NCBI GenBank assembly: GCA_023053685.1
Contig: JALIGW010000005.1
Span: 29,788,480-29,852,479 of the forward strand
Origin: Diadophis punctatus similis
Lineage: Eukaryota > Chordata > Lepidosauria > Squamata > Dipsadidae
DNA length: 64,000 nt
Reading direction: 5' to 3'
The notes under the pieces are model-generated. The model did not search any database, had not been told where the DNA came from, and was given only the letters and a program-made list of their open reading frames with translations. This document shows, one piece after another, positions 7,736-20,064 of the stretch (its first letter is position 1; each line of letters starts with the position of its first letter). A program made the translations under genes and the position numbers.

Positions 7736-9374
7736 GCGTCTTTAGTTCATTTTACTTGTTTACCAGAAGTAGGGAATTGTTGAAAAATATTCCTATAACT
7801 TAAAACAGCAATTCTTTTCTGTTCTGCAATACTGTGCATTGACACATGCATAGTATTCTAAGACTGTTTTTAATTTGTATCAGAATCTTCCTTGACTAAA
7901 TATCATGACATTATGCTAGCTCATGTTTAAAATTATAACAGTTGCAGCAGACCTATACCGCCACAAATGCTATAATATATTCCAGGATACTGCAGCTTTT
8001 CCCAATGTATATTTTACTCCTTTTTCATTCAACCTGGCATTTACGCTCATTTTATGTTAAGAAGGGAGCAAAAGTAATATGTACTGCCCAATATATACTT
8101 ATATAAGCCTCATTGCCACCATCAGGCCTTCTCTAATTCATTCATCCAAGCAAAATAATTCTAGATCTCACAATCTTTCTTTGTACATACATCCTACCAC
8201 ACCTATAATCAGCCATCCCCATCACTATTTCCAGGAGGTTTTCAGACTGCTAATAAATATACCTTCAGAGGCAAGTGACCAAAATGGAATGTGGCATTAA
8301 TCGAAAAGGAGGAGATCCTTTCAAGAGCCTGTTTTTACATTGCTCCCATATTAAAGCTATTCAAAGGATTCCTTTTTAAAATTTGGTTTGTTTAAAAAGA
8401 CACATATGCACATATCTACCAACTGAGAAGAAAGTGACAATGACAATAATACCTACACTGGCATTCCTTTCCTCTGAGACCTCTAAATGTTTGAAGGCCA
8501 TCAGATTATTGCACAAATGTAGCAAGTTGCAACCACTGTGCATTACCTTGTATTTATCCATGATTAATGTCATGTCTTGACGTGCTGCCCAGTTTCCCTA
8601 CGTGTTTATATTCCTCTATCATAAGGTAGAATAACCCCAAAATGCCCTGAAATCCTCCATAGATTTTAATAACTAGTGTCATGGGCATTTGTCTTGCTAA
8701 CCCTGCTTTTATCATCTCTTACAATTCATTAGGAAGTATATTGAACTCTATGAAGTGCCCATTTAAAGAATGAGCCAATTAAAACTAATGAAATTCTCAC
8801 AGTTCCAGAGCCGTAGGTCAAAGCTAAGAATTTATTGCAAACATAGATTTCTCTTGTCCTGTATTACAACAGTAGCAAATAAAGTTTTCTTTTCCTGGAT
8901 TCTTCAGTGAAATGAAGGAAATTTGAGGGCATCTACATTTACTTTGTTGCAGATGATTGCCCAGTCTTACATTTCTATATCGTGGTGTAGAATATCTCTA
9001 AATTCTTAAGGAATCTCATATATTTCTCAAGTGGTTTATTCAATGGGTTTACTTCATGACTTTCTTAAATGGTTAAGGTAGGTTTAGTAGAGAAATAATA
9101 GACTATGAGTTGAAAATAACTCCTGTAGGTAAAATCATGACATCCATATAAGATGCTTAGATCCAGAAACTTGATTAAAGAACAAAGAACTTCTTTAGAT
9201 CCAATACATATGAGAATCAAGGAAATTTGATATAACTTAATGGGCATCCCAATATTTACTGCCAAAGATATTCCACTCAATAATTCTGCAATCAAGAGAT
9301 TTAATGGTCAGTTGCTGGATGCATTATGCTCAGTTGTAGGAGCAAAATTATCAATGAACCTATCACTGAAGAGG
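7736..9374. other. AT-rich intergenic DNA, nothing recognised
   Basis: Only short chance frames are present. I see no repeat family, tRNA-like fold or conserved coding block. Confidence 0.55.
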
Positions 9375-9562
9375 AGATTGCAACCGGGCCATGGAAATGA
9401 CTGGCGAGTGTGTGTGCTCCATTTGTGTGAGCGGCAGGCACGCATGCACACTGCTTGCACAAATGGAGCTGTGTGTGCGTGCTTGCCGGCCACCCATGTG
9501 GAACTATTCCCTTTCCCCACCCACCCCCGGTCCGCAAAGCCAGAAATGTTGGGGAACTCTGA
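9375..9562. mobile_element. hAT-like MITE fragment with internal palindrome
   Basis: The right end, read as the complement, begins CAGAGTTCCCCAACATTTC, a hAT-like terminus. Inside, CTCCATTTGTG (from about 9418) and CACAAATGGAG (to about 9469) are inverted copies. The left end and target duplication are not clear. Confidence 0.5.
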
Positions 9563-9584
9563 TCTAATCTTCTATCTTATCAAG

Positions 9585-9960
9585 TAATTAGTTGTGGTCT
9601 ACTTTATCAAATGCCTTACTTGAGTCCAAATAAATTATGTCCACAGCATTTCGCTGGTCTATTAATTTTGTCACATTATCAAAGAATGTAATAAAATTTG
9701 TCTGGGACTATCTGTTTTTACAAACCCATGTTTTCTTCTAGTTATAATTTTGCTTGTCTCTAGGTGTTTGCAGATTTGTTGCTTGATCGTTTTTTCCAGA
9801 ATCTTCCCAGGTATTGATGTCAGACTGATAGATCTGTAGTTTCCATTTTTTGTTCCTTTTTTGAAGATTGGCTCCAAAACAAAAGATGATAGTTTGTCTG
9901 GAATAAGACGTCAAAAAGGCACTGCCTGCTCATCTGTTCCCATTCAAAGAAATCATGCAA
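9585..9960 (-). mobile_element. CR1 LINE fragment, reverse transcriptase region
   Basis: Read on the minus strand, it gives the CR1-type signature PIFKKG...YRSISLTSIPGKILE followed by a QHGF-like block (RKHGF), and near 9600-9660 a segment resembling YLDSSKAFDKVDH. The copy is 5'- and 3'-truncated and has stops and a small deletion, so it is inactive. Confidence 0.8.
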
Positions 9961-10267
9961 GAATTATCATCATAGGAAGTACTGAAAGAACTCTGTAGTT
10001 CTACTGCTAAAAATAACACCTAAGAAGTTACAATTTTATTATCAAAGGCAACATGACTTCCCAGTGAAACCATTTATCACAGAATCAACAAACAGTTGGT
10101 GGCTTCAAAGCATACATCTTTAAAAAAAGACTTTGTAGTTCTCAAAACAAAGGCACTACAGGTAAAAAAGAAAAACTCTGCAAGCAGAGGCTTCTTTAGT
10201 GGAAGTGAGCAATTGCAAATCACTATCAGAGTTTTTACATTGGCGGTAACTTATTTGGGTTGAGATA
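9961..10267. other. Unique AT-rich DNA, nothing recognised
   Basis: No feature visible between the CR1 fragment and the next MITE. Confidence 0.5.
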
Positions 10268-10469
10268 CAGGGGTGAAATTCAAAATTTTTCCCTACCAGT
10301 TCTGTGGGCATGGCTTGGTGGACATGGCAGGGGAAGAATACTGCAAAATCTCCATTCCCACCCCACTCTGGGGCCAGCCAGAAGTGGTATTTTCTGGTTC
10401 CCTGAACTACTCAAAATTTCTGCTACCGGTTTTCCAGAACCTGTCAGAACCTGCTGAATTTCACCCCTG
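10268..10469. mobile_element. hAT-like MITE, 202 bp, long terminal inverted repeats
   Basis: It starts CAGGGGTGAAATTCA and ends with the inverse TGAATTTCACCCCTG. Internal CCAGTTCTG/TTCTGGTT segments also face each other. Flanks GTTGAGAT and GTTGACAA match at 6 of 8 positions with a one-base offset at the left edge, so the target duplication is only tentative. Confidence 0.75.
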
Positions 10470-10477
10470 GTTGACAA

Positions 10478-12640
10478 GCACTGTAGAGTCTAGTTATTAC
10501 CTGAATGGGAGACCAACAGGAGATGCTATTTTGGGAATCAAAACATATCCCTGGAAACATCTCTGATCAAGACAAGGACACAAAAATTGCATTGCTGTGT
10601 CAATGTAATCAATGCTTTAGAATTGAAAGAGTTATTTGCATCAATTTGTAAATATGGGGGGGAAATGAAAAAAATGTACATATTGTATTTTTAATTCCTC
10701 TGAATATACATATTTTGCACCATATTTTAATGAATTTTCTTTAATACTATGCGGTTTAGGCACCTTTTTCCCACTAATAAAATTTGTTTGTGAACTCTCC
10801 CTTAATACCAAACATGTTGTGTCCATTTTTATATTCAAAACTTCCACTAGAAAATTCTGAAAATGTAAGGAAAGAAGCACTGAAGGAATCACTGCTGTGT
10901 TACAAGATGCAGTTCTATATATGTTGCTCAATCCATAATATTGTTTTAAAAAAATTGATAGTTAGATAATGTGTGTGTATCAAGTTGTATTTATTATGAT
11001 AATCTCCTATAGTCACTTATATTTTTGTTTTTACAATCTTAAACATTTATTTCCCTCTTTGGAACTAGTAAAGTAAAACCGATGGTTCCATCAATGTGGT
11101 TTTGTCTCCAAGCTCCCTTTTGTACATTGCAAATAGCTACACTCTGGAGAAAGGCCAATCTTATTTGTCTTCATTAATACCAAAGATGTTTATACCATGT
11201 GGGCTAAAGAGAAACCTAATACTTAAAGGGTGTGGTTTGGCTAAGAATATACATCTCATTGGATTATCGAGCCTCAAGTACTTCCCCTTTTATACAGGAC
11301 TAAAATGCGTATGTCTAAGAATGCAGGCTGATGAACAGTTCTTCACACACTATTTAATGAATATTTTAACCTACTGAATTTTCTATGGGAATTTGGCAAC
11401 TGGTTACTAGAAAAATGGAACATAACTGTCGGTGCAAAAATTCTACTTCTATTTTTCCCCTCATCTCATTTGTATGTGTGTTTGTGTGCCAGGTTACACA
11501 TAGCTCTTACTTTTCCATGTCTCCACAGATAAATAATGGCTAGATGGGCATCCCCAAATTAATTCCTGATAAATGTTGACATTGCTAAAGATAAGCATAA
11601 GCACACAAAATTTCCATCCCTTGAAGAATAGTCCTGTCTTAACAGATCAGGAGACACAGCTTGACATACTAGCATTCCATGCGCAATTCAGACATGAAAG
11701 ATAGCTTACCTGTAGGATGATGAGTTCCCAAAATCAGTTGATTTGGAAAGCTATGTTGACTGAATCACCAAACCACCATAACTTTAATAGCATCATGTTA
11801 TATATGTATTTCCTTCTTGACAAATTTTCATTCTACCTTTCTGTTAAAATACATATGTTCAAAATTGAAAATCTAAGAAGTGGCAGGATGCGGCCACTGC
11901 TGGGAGCAACAACGGAAAAGAAATATTGCTTTTTTATCTTGTCCGTGGCTTTCCAAAGGGGCTTGCCTGACCATGATGTAAAGTGGTTTATACATAAATG
12001 TCACTCTTTCATTCTGGGTACCTATCTAATGGGTATTTAGAGTAGATTAATAGCAGATAATAGCAAATTAGATTTTTCAGATTAAACAATTTTCAGCTGA
12101 TCTGTTATATGGGCTTCTGTCAAATTATGTGTTAATGAAAAAATATGCTGACATTTGAATATGAATAACCAATGTTTATGAAGGATGTTTTCATTATATC
12201 AAAATGATGAATGTTTTATAGCAGATGCCTTCTTAGAAGAGTTTACTGTAATGCATTGAGGAAAAAAATGTTTCTTCTATATTCCTGATGCAACAATGAA
12301 CTGTAGTAGGGAGTGTTGCTGTTTATTTGTTGCATTTAGACAGCAAAGTACTTGGAACATTTCAGCACTGGACACTGAAAGGAAGTTCAGGATGGAAGGC
12401 AAGGCAAATAAATATTTCCATCTCTTGCTACCCACCCCAATCACCATTTTCTCCAAAACACAAAGGGAAATAGTTAGTTTAGATTTAGTTAGTTTAGATT
12501 TTCCTTGGGGCTGAAATATTGCTAAAGCAATGGGGACAGGTTTGATAGCTGGTACTTCAAATATGAAGATTCATCTATTTTTGTATTTGTTGTCCAATTT
12601 TGCAATTTTGTTTATTTCCTTTATTGTATTTTTATTTATC
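10478..12640. other. AT-rich intergenic DNA, nothing recognised
   Basis: 2.2 kb with no coding similarity and no repeat I can name. The frames present are short and biased by A/T composition. Confidence 0.5.
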
Positions 12641-12745
12641 ATATCGTATTGTATTGGTAGTTTTTTTTTATTATTATGAGCCATCCAAAATTTGTCTGGC
12701 ATTGGGCAGCACTGAAATCAAGTTAAACAAATAAATAGATAGACA
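12641..12745 (+). mobile_element. LINE 3'-tail fragment
   Basis: GAGCCATCCAAAATTTG...GGGCAGCACTGAAATC followed by AAATAAATAGATAG resembles, on the opposite strand, the 3' terminus of the LINE at 58555-59690 (gccgccc block followed by an AAATA tail). No coding part remains. Confidence 0.5.
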
Positions 12746-13149
12746 TTTCCTCCACACCTTAACCCTGAGCATTCATTTTTCATGGTATGTTGTTGCTCTG
12801 AGAGGAAGGAGAGTTGGATTAATACATATCCATAAGAGTCAGGAAAATAGAATTCATGTCAATTTTCTTTCTCCAAGATTAAAGAAATCTCTGCCTCCAA
12901 AGCATGAATCCATCATTATTCTTTATTGTAAAATGTTGTGAAAACCATTGTGACTTGGTGGCATATCAATTCTACATAAATAGTAACAAGATAATAATAA
13001 CATGAAATTCTAAAGTGGTGCATTCTATTTCAGTTTAGATGTATTAGGATTAAAGATTAGGGATGGGGTTAAAAACTGCTAAGAGCAGTTTAAATAGTAA
13101 GGCTGCCTAGTTAATTCAATAAAATGTTAGAACAACCAAAACTGACTAA

Positions 13150-14280
13150 ACTGAGTCATCAGTTTATTACCGAAAGCTTGGTATACAGCTCTGCAGCTTG
13201 CAAAAAAGCAATGTTATATGTGCCACCCTAGAGCACCAGAACTGTATGTGCCATTGTATTCTGCCCCAACTTTAGCTTCCGGGTAGCCCCATGTAGAACA
13301 AGTACTTCACAAGCCGAGTAAGGGTACAACTGGTGCATAACATGAAGTTGTGCAAAGGCCCTCCTAGCTACAATTGCCACCTGCTCTTTGAGCAAGTCAA
13401 GGAGAACCCCCAGGTTGCATACCAGGTCTGTCTGGGATAGTGCAACCCATAGCCATTCCATATTTCCAGGGTTCAGACAAAGCTTTGTTGTCCCCCATCC
13501 AGACCCCTACAGCCCCCCAGGCCCTGAGAAAGGATAGCCACAACATTGCTTGGATCACTGGGGATGGAGATATAAAGCTATGTATCATCAGTACACTGAT
13601 GATATCTCATCCCATGGTATCAGATGATCTAGCCTAGCATTTTCATGTGGATGTTAAAAAGTAACAGAGAGACTATGTGGCATTCCACAAATTCCTGTGG
13701 CATCCCACAAAGTTTGTGGGCTAGACCTCTTGCTCTCTGTCACCACTGATTGGGACTGGCATTGGAGAAAGGAGCCGATCCAGCACAATACTGCACCACC
13801 CAGCCCCAAACCCCACAGATGGCCCAAAAGGATACCATGGTTGATGGTATCAAGAGGTCAAGGAGAGCAATGATGGATGCACTATCTCCATCCCACTTTT
13901 GCCAGACATCATCCAGAAGCATGACCAATGCCATTTCTGTTCCATGACCCATCTTGAAACACAACCGAAAGGGGTCCAGATAATACATTTCATATAGGAT
14001 CATCTGGAGCTGTGATGCAGCTGCTTTTTCCACCACTTTCCTTAGGAAGGGGAGGTGGGAAACTGGACTAAAATTGTCCGGACAGGTTGGGCCAAATGAT
14101 GGTTTCTTAAGGAGGGGACAAACCAAATCCTCCTTAAATGATGCCAGGAACACCCCTTCCTGCAGTGATGCATTAATCACTGCCAGCATCCACCTGCAGT
14201 TCACAATCCTGGAGGCTTTCCCCATCCAGGTCAGACAAGACCCTAATAAGCAGTTAATTGCATTGACTGTAATGTGACTG
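13150..14280 (-). mobile_element. Degraded L2/L3 (CR1-group) LINE, reverse transcriptase portion
   Basis: Minus-strand translation gives fragments typical of the CR1/L2 superfamily, including CPDNFSPVSHLPFLRKVVEK and ALLDLLIPSTMV. The 13228-13461 portion parallels 59110-59330 in the better-preserved copy at 58555-59690. Several stops and frame breaks make it a dead copy. Confidence 0.75.
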
Positions 14281-14546
14281 TAGAGACTTTTCAGAGTAAT
14301 GTTGCAAAATAATGTTATGCAGATGTGTCTTCTTTATCGTTTGGGATGTTTCCATGAGATAGTATTTTTATAATTTTATAATTCTATATGGAGCATCTAG
14401 TTTATTTAAAATTAGGTGGCCATCAAATAATGGATTCATGCATTTCATTGAAGACCTCTGTGCTTTATCCTACACAATAATTCAATTATCAACTATCATT
14501 TGCTGCTCTTAGCTACCTTATAAACCAATATGCTGATTTAGATCCA

Positions 14547-14725
14547 GTCTGGTGTAGTGGTTAAAGTATTAAGCTAGGAACCAGAAGACCATGAATTGTA
14601 GTCTTGTAGACACAAGATCGGGTAAGTGACCTTGGGCCAGTTATTCTCTCTCAGCCTTAGAAAGTAACAAATGGCAAACTAATTCCAAAATCTTGCCAAG
14701 GAAACTGTAGGGACTGAATACTATG
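14547..14725 (+). mobile_element. tRNA-derived CORE-type SINE
   Basis: The head has a pol III box A match TGGTGTAGTGG (14550-14560) and a degenerate box B near 14592-14604. The following GTGACCTTGGGCCAGTTA and TCTCTCAGCC segment is the core shared by MIR-like CORE-SINEs. The tail CTTGCCAAGGAAACTGTAGG completes a squamate-type copy. Confidence 0.7.
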
Positions 14726-15335
14726 TCAGTATTCAGCCAGGTTTTCAACAGTATCAGTGATGAGATGGAAAACTCATCAAGCAGATTCAGGAAGTGATCT
14801 TGATCTATTGGGTAGCCACATCAGACCATTTAACCAGCCCTCCATTTCTGCAGAGGTTTGTAGCAGCCACCAATTTAAAAGTAACAAGAAAGTGCTCTGA
14901 TCATGATGGATGTCCTTTAGAGAGGACATCCATCAGCAGATTCCCTGTTTTAGTCAGTCAAAATGTCAAATCTACCATGTCCTGCCAGTCCATGAGACCA
15001 GATTGTATTAGGTTCACGTTACATGACAACCATGAAATCCTGAAGCAACCTTACCATGTAACTGAAGTTTCTAAGGACAAGATATCCAGGCTAGTTTAAT
15101 GCCACATCAGTTAAGTTAGGAAGAGGCAGTGTGGTGCAGTGCTACAGAAGGTACACTAATAATATTCCTACCCTACCCTATCCAATACAGAATCAAATAC
15201 CCAAGACTGGAAACTATAAAATGAAACTATAATGTCTAACTAGTTACAGACACATGGAATGTTAAGAGGTATTTGTTTTTGTATAAAACTGATAGTTTCA
15301 GTGAAGGCCACATAAACTAACCCAAAGGATTTAAT
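14726..15335. other. Unassigned DNA, possibly old repeat remnants
   Basis: Includes a 101-codon frame at 14794-15099 that I do not recognise. No supported gene or named repeat. Confidence 0.4.
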
Positions 15336-15339
15336 ATTT

Positions 15340-16020
15340 AGAATAGCCTTCCCCAAACTGCCCAAGGAGCTGCTGATACAGTTCTACAGAGGAATTATTG
15401 AGTCTGTTATCTGCACCTCTATAACTGTCTGGTTCGGTTCTGCAACCCAACAAGACAGACACAGACTTCAGAGGATAATCAGAACTGCAGAAAAAAACAA
15501 TAGTTGCCAACCTGCCTTCCATTGAGGACCTGTACACTGCACGAGTCAAAAAGAGGGCCGTGAAAATATTTACAGATCTCTCGCATCCTGGACATAAATT
15601 GTTTCAACTCCTACCCTCAAAACTATGCTATAGAGCATTGCACACCAAGACAACTAGACACAAGAACAGCTTTTCCCCGAATGCCATCACTCTGCTAAAC
15701 AAATAATTCCCTCACCACTGTCAGACTATTCACTAGCTGCATTACTATTACTATTAGTCTTCTCATCGTTCCTATCATCCATCTCTTCCCACTTATGACT
15801 GTATGACTGTAACCTGTTGCTTGTATCCTTACGATTTATATTAATATTGATTGTTTCCTGGTTGCTTATTTGTACCCTATGACAATCATTAAGTGTTGTA
15901 CCTCATGATTCTTGACAAATGTATCTTTTCTTTTATGTACACTGAGAGCATATGCACCAAAGACAAATTCCTTGTGTGTCCAATCACACTTGGCCAATAA
16001 AGAATTCTATTCCATTCTAT
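15340..16020 (+). mobile_element. Snake1/L3-type LINE, 3' part with AATAG-type tail
   Basis: The plus strand encodes, with frame breaks, the terminal region LPKELLIQFYRGIIESV...ITVWFGSATQQDRH also seen in the copy at 49645-51552, then the 3' UTR block TTGGCCAATAAAGAATTC and a (TTCTA)n-like tail ending near 16020. The tail type fits the Snake1 LINEs said to seed AATAG microsatellites in snakes. It is 5'-truncated, as is usual for LINE insertions. Confidence 0.8.
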
Positions 16021-16035
16021 TCTATCTGTTGACTT

Positions 16036-16725
16036 CCAGATATTTATTATTTATTTATTTATCAAATTTGTAGAGCTGCCCATCTCACTGAAGATGATTC
16101 TGGGAGGCACATTAGATAAAACAGCTAATATAAAAAGAACATATAAACATCTAGAAAAGCACAGTAATAAATATTATAAAAACAAAAATACTAACTATAG
16201 GCAAAGGGAGGATAAAAATGGTCCCCTTCAGCAACATTTTATCAGGTTGATGGTCTTTTGGAATACCAAAGAGAATGGGCAAATCTAATATTATTATTTT
16301 GGAGGGGGAAGGATGTTCCATAAGGTAGATGCCACACCAGAAAAGATATGTCTCCTGGGTCACACCGATGATGGGTCCCTAGAATACCTTCTTTTTGAGA
16401 TCTGATCTTGGTGGGCTGAGATTACCAAGAAGGGTTGGCCTCTCTGATTGTCTGATCACATGCCATGAAGGGCTTTAAAGGTTAAGACCAGCACCTTGAA
16501 TTGAAACCTGATGCAACCAGTGCAGCTCATGGATCAGAGGTGTAACATGCACTGCTCTAGGACTGCACATAACTGCCCATGTCACTGTATTCTGTACTAG
16601 CTGAAGCTTCTAGATACTCTTCAAAGACAGCTGCATGTAGAGCGCATTGCGACAGTCCAAGATGGAGGTGACAAGAGCATGCCTGACTATAAGTAGGGCC
16701 AGGAATGGGTGCAACTGATATTTTG
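16036..16725 (-). mobile_element. L2/L3-like LINE 3' end
   Basis: On the minus strand the 3' tail (TTTATTATTTATTTATTTAT complement) lies at about 16036-16060 and the remainder parallels 58555-59270: the same blocks for AAGACCAGCACCTTGAATTG, CAGTCCAAGATGGAGGTGAC and the upstream reverse-transcriptase C-terminus are present. Diverged and non-coding. Confidence 0.75.
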
Positions 16726-16835
16726 GTCTACAGTTATGTTGGACTACAGTTCCCATATTTTCAATTCAGAAATTTGTTGGCCATGTATTATGAGAACTGT
16801 AATCTAGTACATCTGGAAGATACCAACTTGAGAAA
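16722..16835. mobile_element. MITE-like inverted repeat
   Basis: TGGACTACAGTTCCCAT near the left faces ATGAGAACTGTAATCTAG near the right, in the style of the common ACTACAACTCCCAT repeat family of amniotes. The ends and target duplication are uncertain. Confidence 0.45.
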
Positions 16836-17066
16836 GTTTGCATTAGAAAATTGCACTAAGACCCAGAGACCTAGATTGTAATCCCCACTCAGCCATGAAG
16901 CTTGCTAAATGGCATTAGGTCACTTTTTCATTATCTGTCTAAGCTACCTTATCAGATTATTGTGAGGTCAAAATGTGTATGGAGAGACGTGAGATCCATG
17001 TATATCATGCTGGATATACACATCCATGTATATCATGAAAAAAAGATGTGTAATAGGCTTCCATCT

Positions 17067-17068
<2 letters not shown>

Positions 17069-17155
<87 letters not shown>
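17069..17155 (+). repeat. (GT)n microsatellite
   Basis: About 43 GT units with a GCGCGTGC interruption near 17115-17123. Cys-Val reading frames across it are artefacts of the repeat. Confidence 0.97.
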
Positions 17156-17158
<3 letters not shown>

Positions 17159-17966
17159 TTAGTTCCACATATGACACAAGGAAGGGAGCAACAGAATGGG
17201 CCGGTAAGTGTTGCCTTTAATACAAATATTTAGGCATTAAATCTTACTGATAATCTATTAAATATCATAGCTCTTCTCAGTCCATTTACGTATTATTTCT
17301 CTCCATTTCCCAGAAAAATGCATATTGTGCATTTATATGAGATTATACATTCAAGTGCTCTATAGGCAAAAAGATAACCTATAAAAACAATAGCAACAAT
17401 AACAGTACCTCAATGAAATAAAGTATATGTTTGTTTACACCCAACGTATTTATTAGTTTACTCCCAAATTATATATTTCATCATTAAAAATAAACCCGAT
17501 TATACGTAATATATACAAATATACTAAAAGCAACTGACAGCGTCCTATTTCATTCTCAGAGACAAGCCCGGACGCTATTATGGAGATAGGTTCCCCACTT
17601 AGGACCCCTCCGCTCAGATATCTGAAAGTAGCTTGCATCTGCCAACTAGATACCGTATCTAGTGCTTCAGGTGTATTAAAGTGGAAATGATTTTAATGAC
17701 AAGAGGTGTTTACGGCCAACTGATTCCAAAGGCAGACCCTTGCGACGAGAGGGTTGTGGGAAGAGATGTGGAAAGCTGTCCAATTCAGTGAGTTACTAAG
17801 AGAAGGAGAGGTTACAGTTGGTGTGAGCCAATGAAAAAAATCTATTTCTTGGCATATGGTGCACATATATAGCTGGTGTGTCGTTCACGGGGGTTTCTGG
17901 GTGTGGGTTCGTTTATGCCAGGGGTGCCCAGAAGTTGCCTTGTAAACTTCGGTGTAACGATCCCCT

Positions 17967-17970
<4 letters not shown>

Positions 17971-18054
<84 letters not shown>
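17971..18054 (+). repeat. (GT)n microsatellite
   Basis: About 42 uninterrupted GT units, 1.8 kb upstream of the VAX1 start codon. Such arrays can form Z-DNA; no function is shown here. Confidence 0.97.
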
Positions 18055-18055
<1 letters not shown>

Positions 18056-18189
18056 GTAAAAGGACGTCTCTCTAAAGGCGCTTCGGATTTTCTGTGAGAA
18101 GTTCCCTCGCTTTCTTCCTCTTGCCTGGCCCCTGCAACTCTTTTGTGAATGGGGCCAGTGCAACAGGCGGCCTTTCACCCCGCCCAAGA

Positions 18190-18475
18190 ACCAATGCCAG
18201 ACAGCCACACTCGGAGAATTGTTTGTTAATAGTCCAATTAGATAATTGCCATCTTTCACTCCTTTCGCTCTACATTTCCCATAAAGGCCTGAATGAGGAG
18301 AGCAGCGTGAAGAGGGCTTCTGCCCTGCAAGGTGACAAGAAAGGCTGGAGCATGCTCTGTGCACAAAGCCAGGCGCTTGAATTGAATCATTGTCGTCTAA
18401 TCAATGGTCTTATTGGATTACTGGCTGTTGCGGTTCTCAAAGATATTGTAGCCGAGACAATGAAATAGCCAGGGG
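18190..18475. promoter_or_regulatory. Candidate VAX1 upstream regulatory block
   Basis: Complex non-repeat sequence with clustered motifs: CCAATTAG (18234-18241), ATAATTG (18242-18248), a SOX-like CATTGT (18388-18393), TAATCAATGG (18398-18407), an OTX-like GGATTA (18415-18420) and ACAATGA (18457-18463). Motif density and position suggest an enhancer or distal promoter of VAX1. Individual motifs are short and could be chance; conservation was not testable here. Confidence 0.4.
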
Positions 18476-18546
18476 GAAACTTTTCTCTCGCTCGCTCTCG
18501 TTCTCCCCGCCCCCTTTAGTAGATCGCGCAGTTGAGATCTGCCCCG

Positions 18547-18565
18547 CACTCTCCTCCTCCTCCTC

Positions 18566-18605
<40 letters not shown>

Positions 18606-18615
18606 TCTCTCTCTT
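18547..18615 (+). repeat. (TCC)n(CT)n microsatellite
   Basis: A TCC run followed by about 25 CT units, 1.2 kb upstream of the VAX1 ATG. A polypurine/polypyrimidine stretch. Confidence 0.95.
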
Positions 18616-19826
18616 GGATCCATCTGGATACAAAGCAGGCTTTTTTAGAAGCGGGAGGGAGGAAGGAAGCTCTGGAAATGTGTTCAATTTTTATGAAAGG
18701 CGAGCAGGGGGAGGGGGGGCACCTACATGTATCAGCATTGAATTAACGAGAGAAAAGAGTTGTAAGATGGCTGGTAGGCAGTAGAGAGGAGCGTTTAGGA
18801 GATCCCCCCAATGTAACACCCTCTTCGCCGCCTTCTCTCCATCTCCAACAGGGAAACAAGACGTTTCCTATTTCTGGGATCTGGAATCCGTACCAAGGCA
18901 AGCCTCTTTCTCCCTCCCCCCAAATGGTTGACAGGGTTTCCCTTTAGGGGGGGGTGTAACTCGGTGGCTGTTTGCGGAGAAGATCTGCCAAGATCCTTTT
19001 GGTAAACTGGCGGAGCTTTTTCCAGATCTATTTATAAATAGACCTGTATTTCTGCCTGAGGCGTGTCTGGGATGAACGCATTCGGAAATCGGGAAAGGTG
19101 AACGCCAAACTGGAGAAAGTTAATAATGGCTGCTAATGGCTCCTAACAATTCTGGCTGAATCTTGTCAAAAGTTTTCTTTTTTTCCCCTTTTTCTTCCCT
19201 CGCCCCCTTCTCCCGCTCCTTCAATTGATCCTTCTTCTCGTTCTCCTTCTTCTCCTTCTGGAAATCTCAGCCCTTTTTTTTTTTTTTTGATTGTGTGTTT
19301 CCTGAAAGCAAGGCCAATCATTTCAGTTTATTCACTGGCTAAACTCGACTTGATTGGGGACAAGCATACAAACCACCCATTACGAAGTGATATATTATCC
19401 AAACAATTTAGTGTATTCATGAGGTAACCTAAATGTGGAGGCTGCAAAATTACCCGTAATCAATTGAAACAGCGAGTGCGCGTCCCTCTGGGTGTCTAAC
19501 AACTGCATCCCTCTCTGTAATAAGGGAGGCATTAAATCATTTTAGAGTTGCACTGTTGAGTACCTGATCATTGGGGCGCGGGGAAGCTGGACACTCGCAC
19601 TAGGACGCTGGGATTGAGGAAGCGGCCGATTTCCTGCCTCTCCAGCAGCCGAACCGACTCTCGCCTTCGAGGGATTCGCTTCTTACTCACCGAACTGATC
19701 GTACGCCGGGCGATATTCAGCAGATTTCTCTTCTTTTCCTCCTCCCTTCCACTCTCATCCCGCGCCTCCTTTTTTTTTACCCCCACTTAAAAAAACAAAA
19801 CAAACCTCTACACCATATTGCACTAC
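18616..19826 (+). promoter_or_regulatory. VAX1 proximal upstream region / 5' UTR (start site not resolved)
   Basis: Contains a TATA-like TATAAATA (19033-19040), pyrimidine runs at 19170-19260 and a T run near 19273. A complex block at 19370-19560 includes TAATCAATTG (19457-19466) and ATTAAATCATTTTAG near 19532. CpGs become moderately frequent from about 19570 into exon 1. The transcript start cannot be fixed from sequence alone. Confidence 0.45.
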
Positions 19827-20064
19827 ATGTTTGGGAAACAAGACAAAATGGACGTTAGATGCAATCCAGAGCTCGAAACCAACCGGCTCTCCAAGAACGG
19901 GCATAAAGAAGGCAAGGAAAGCAAAAGCTCCGAAGGAAATATTTCGAATTCTTTTTTGAAGGAACCGCAAGGGACTTTTTCGGCTTCGGGCGTCCCGGAA
20001 GATTGCAGCAAAAATAAATCCAGTTCCGCTGACCCGGATTATTGCAGAAGAATTCTGGTGCGAG
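19827..20064 (+). CDS. VAX1: VAX1 coding exon 1
   Basis: 79 codons plus the first base of Asp80. Ends CGAG before the donor GTAGGA. Encodes the Ser/Lys-rich N-terminus up to DYCRRILVR. Confidence 0.95.

Noticed and set aside
17885..18364. A 159-codon minus-strand frame and Cys-Val frames over (GT)n
   Set aside because: Mostly His-Thr or Cys-Val translation of a microsatellite.
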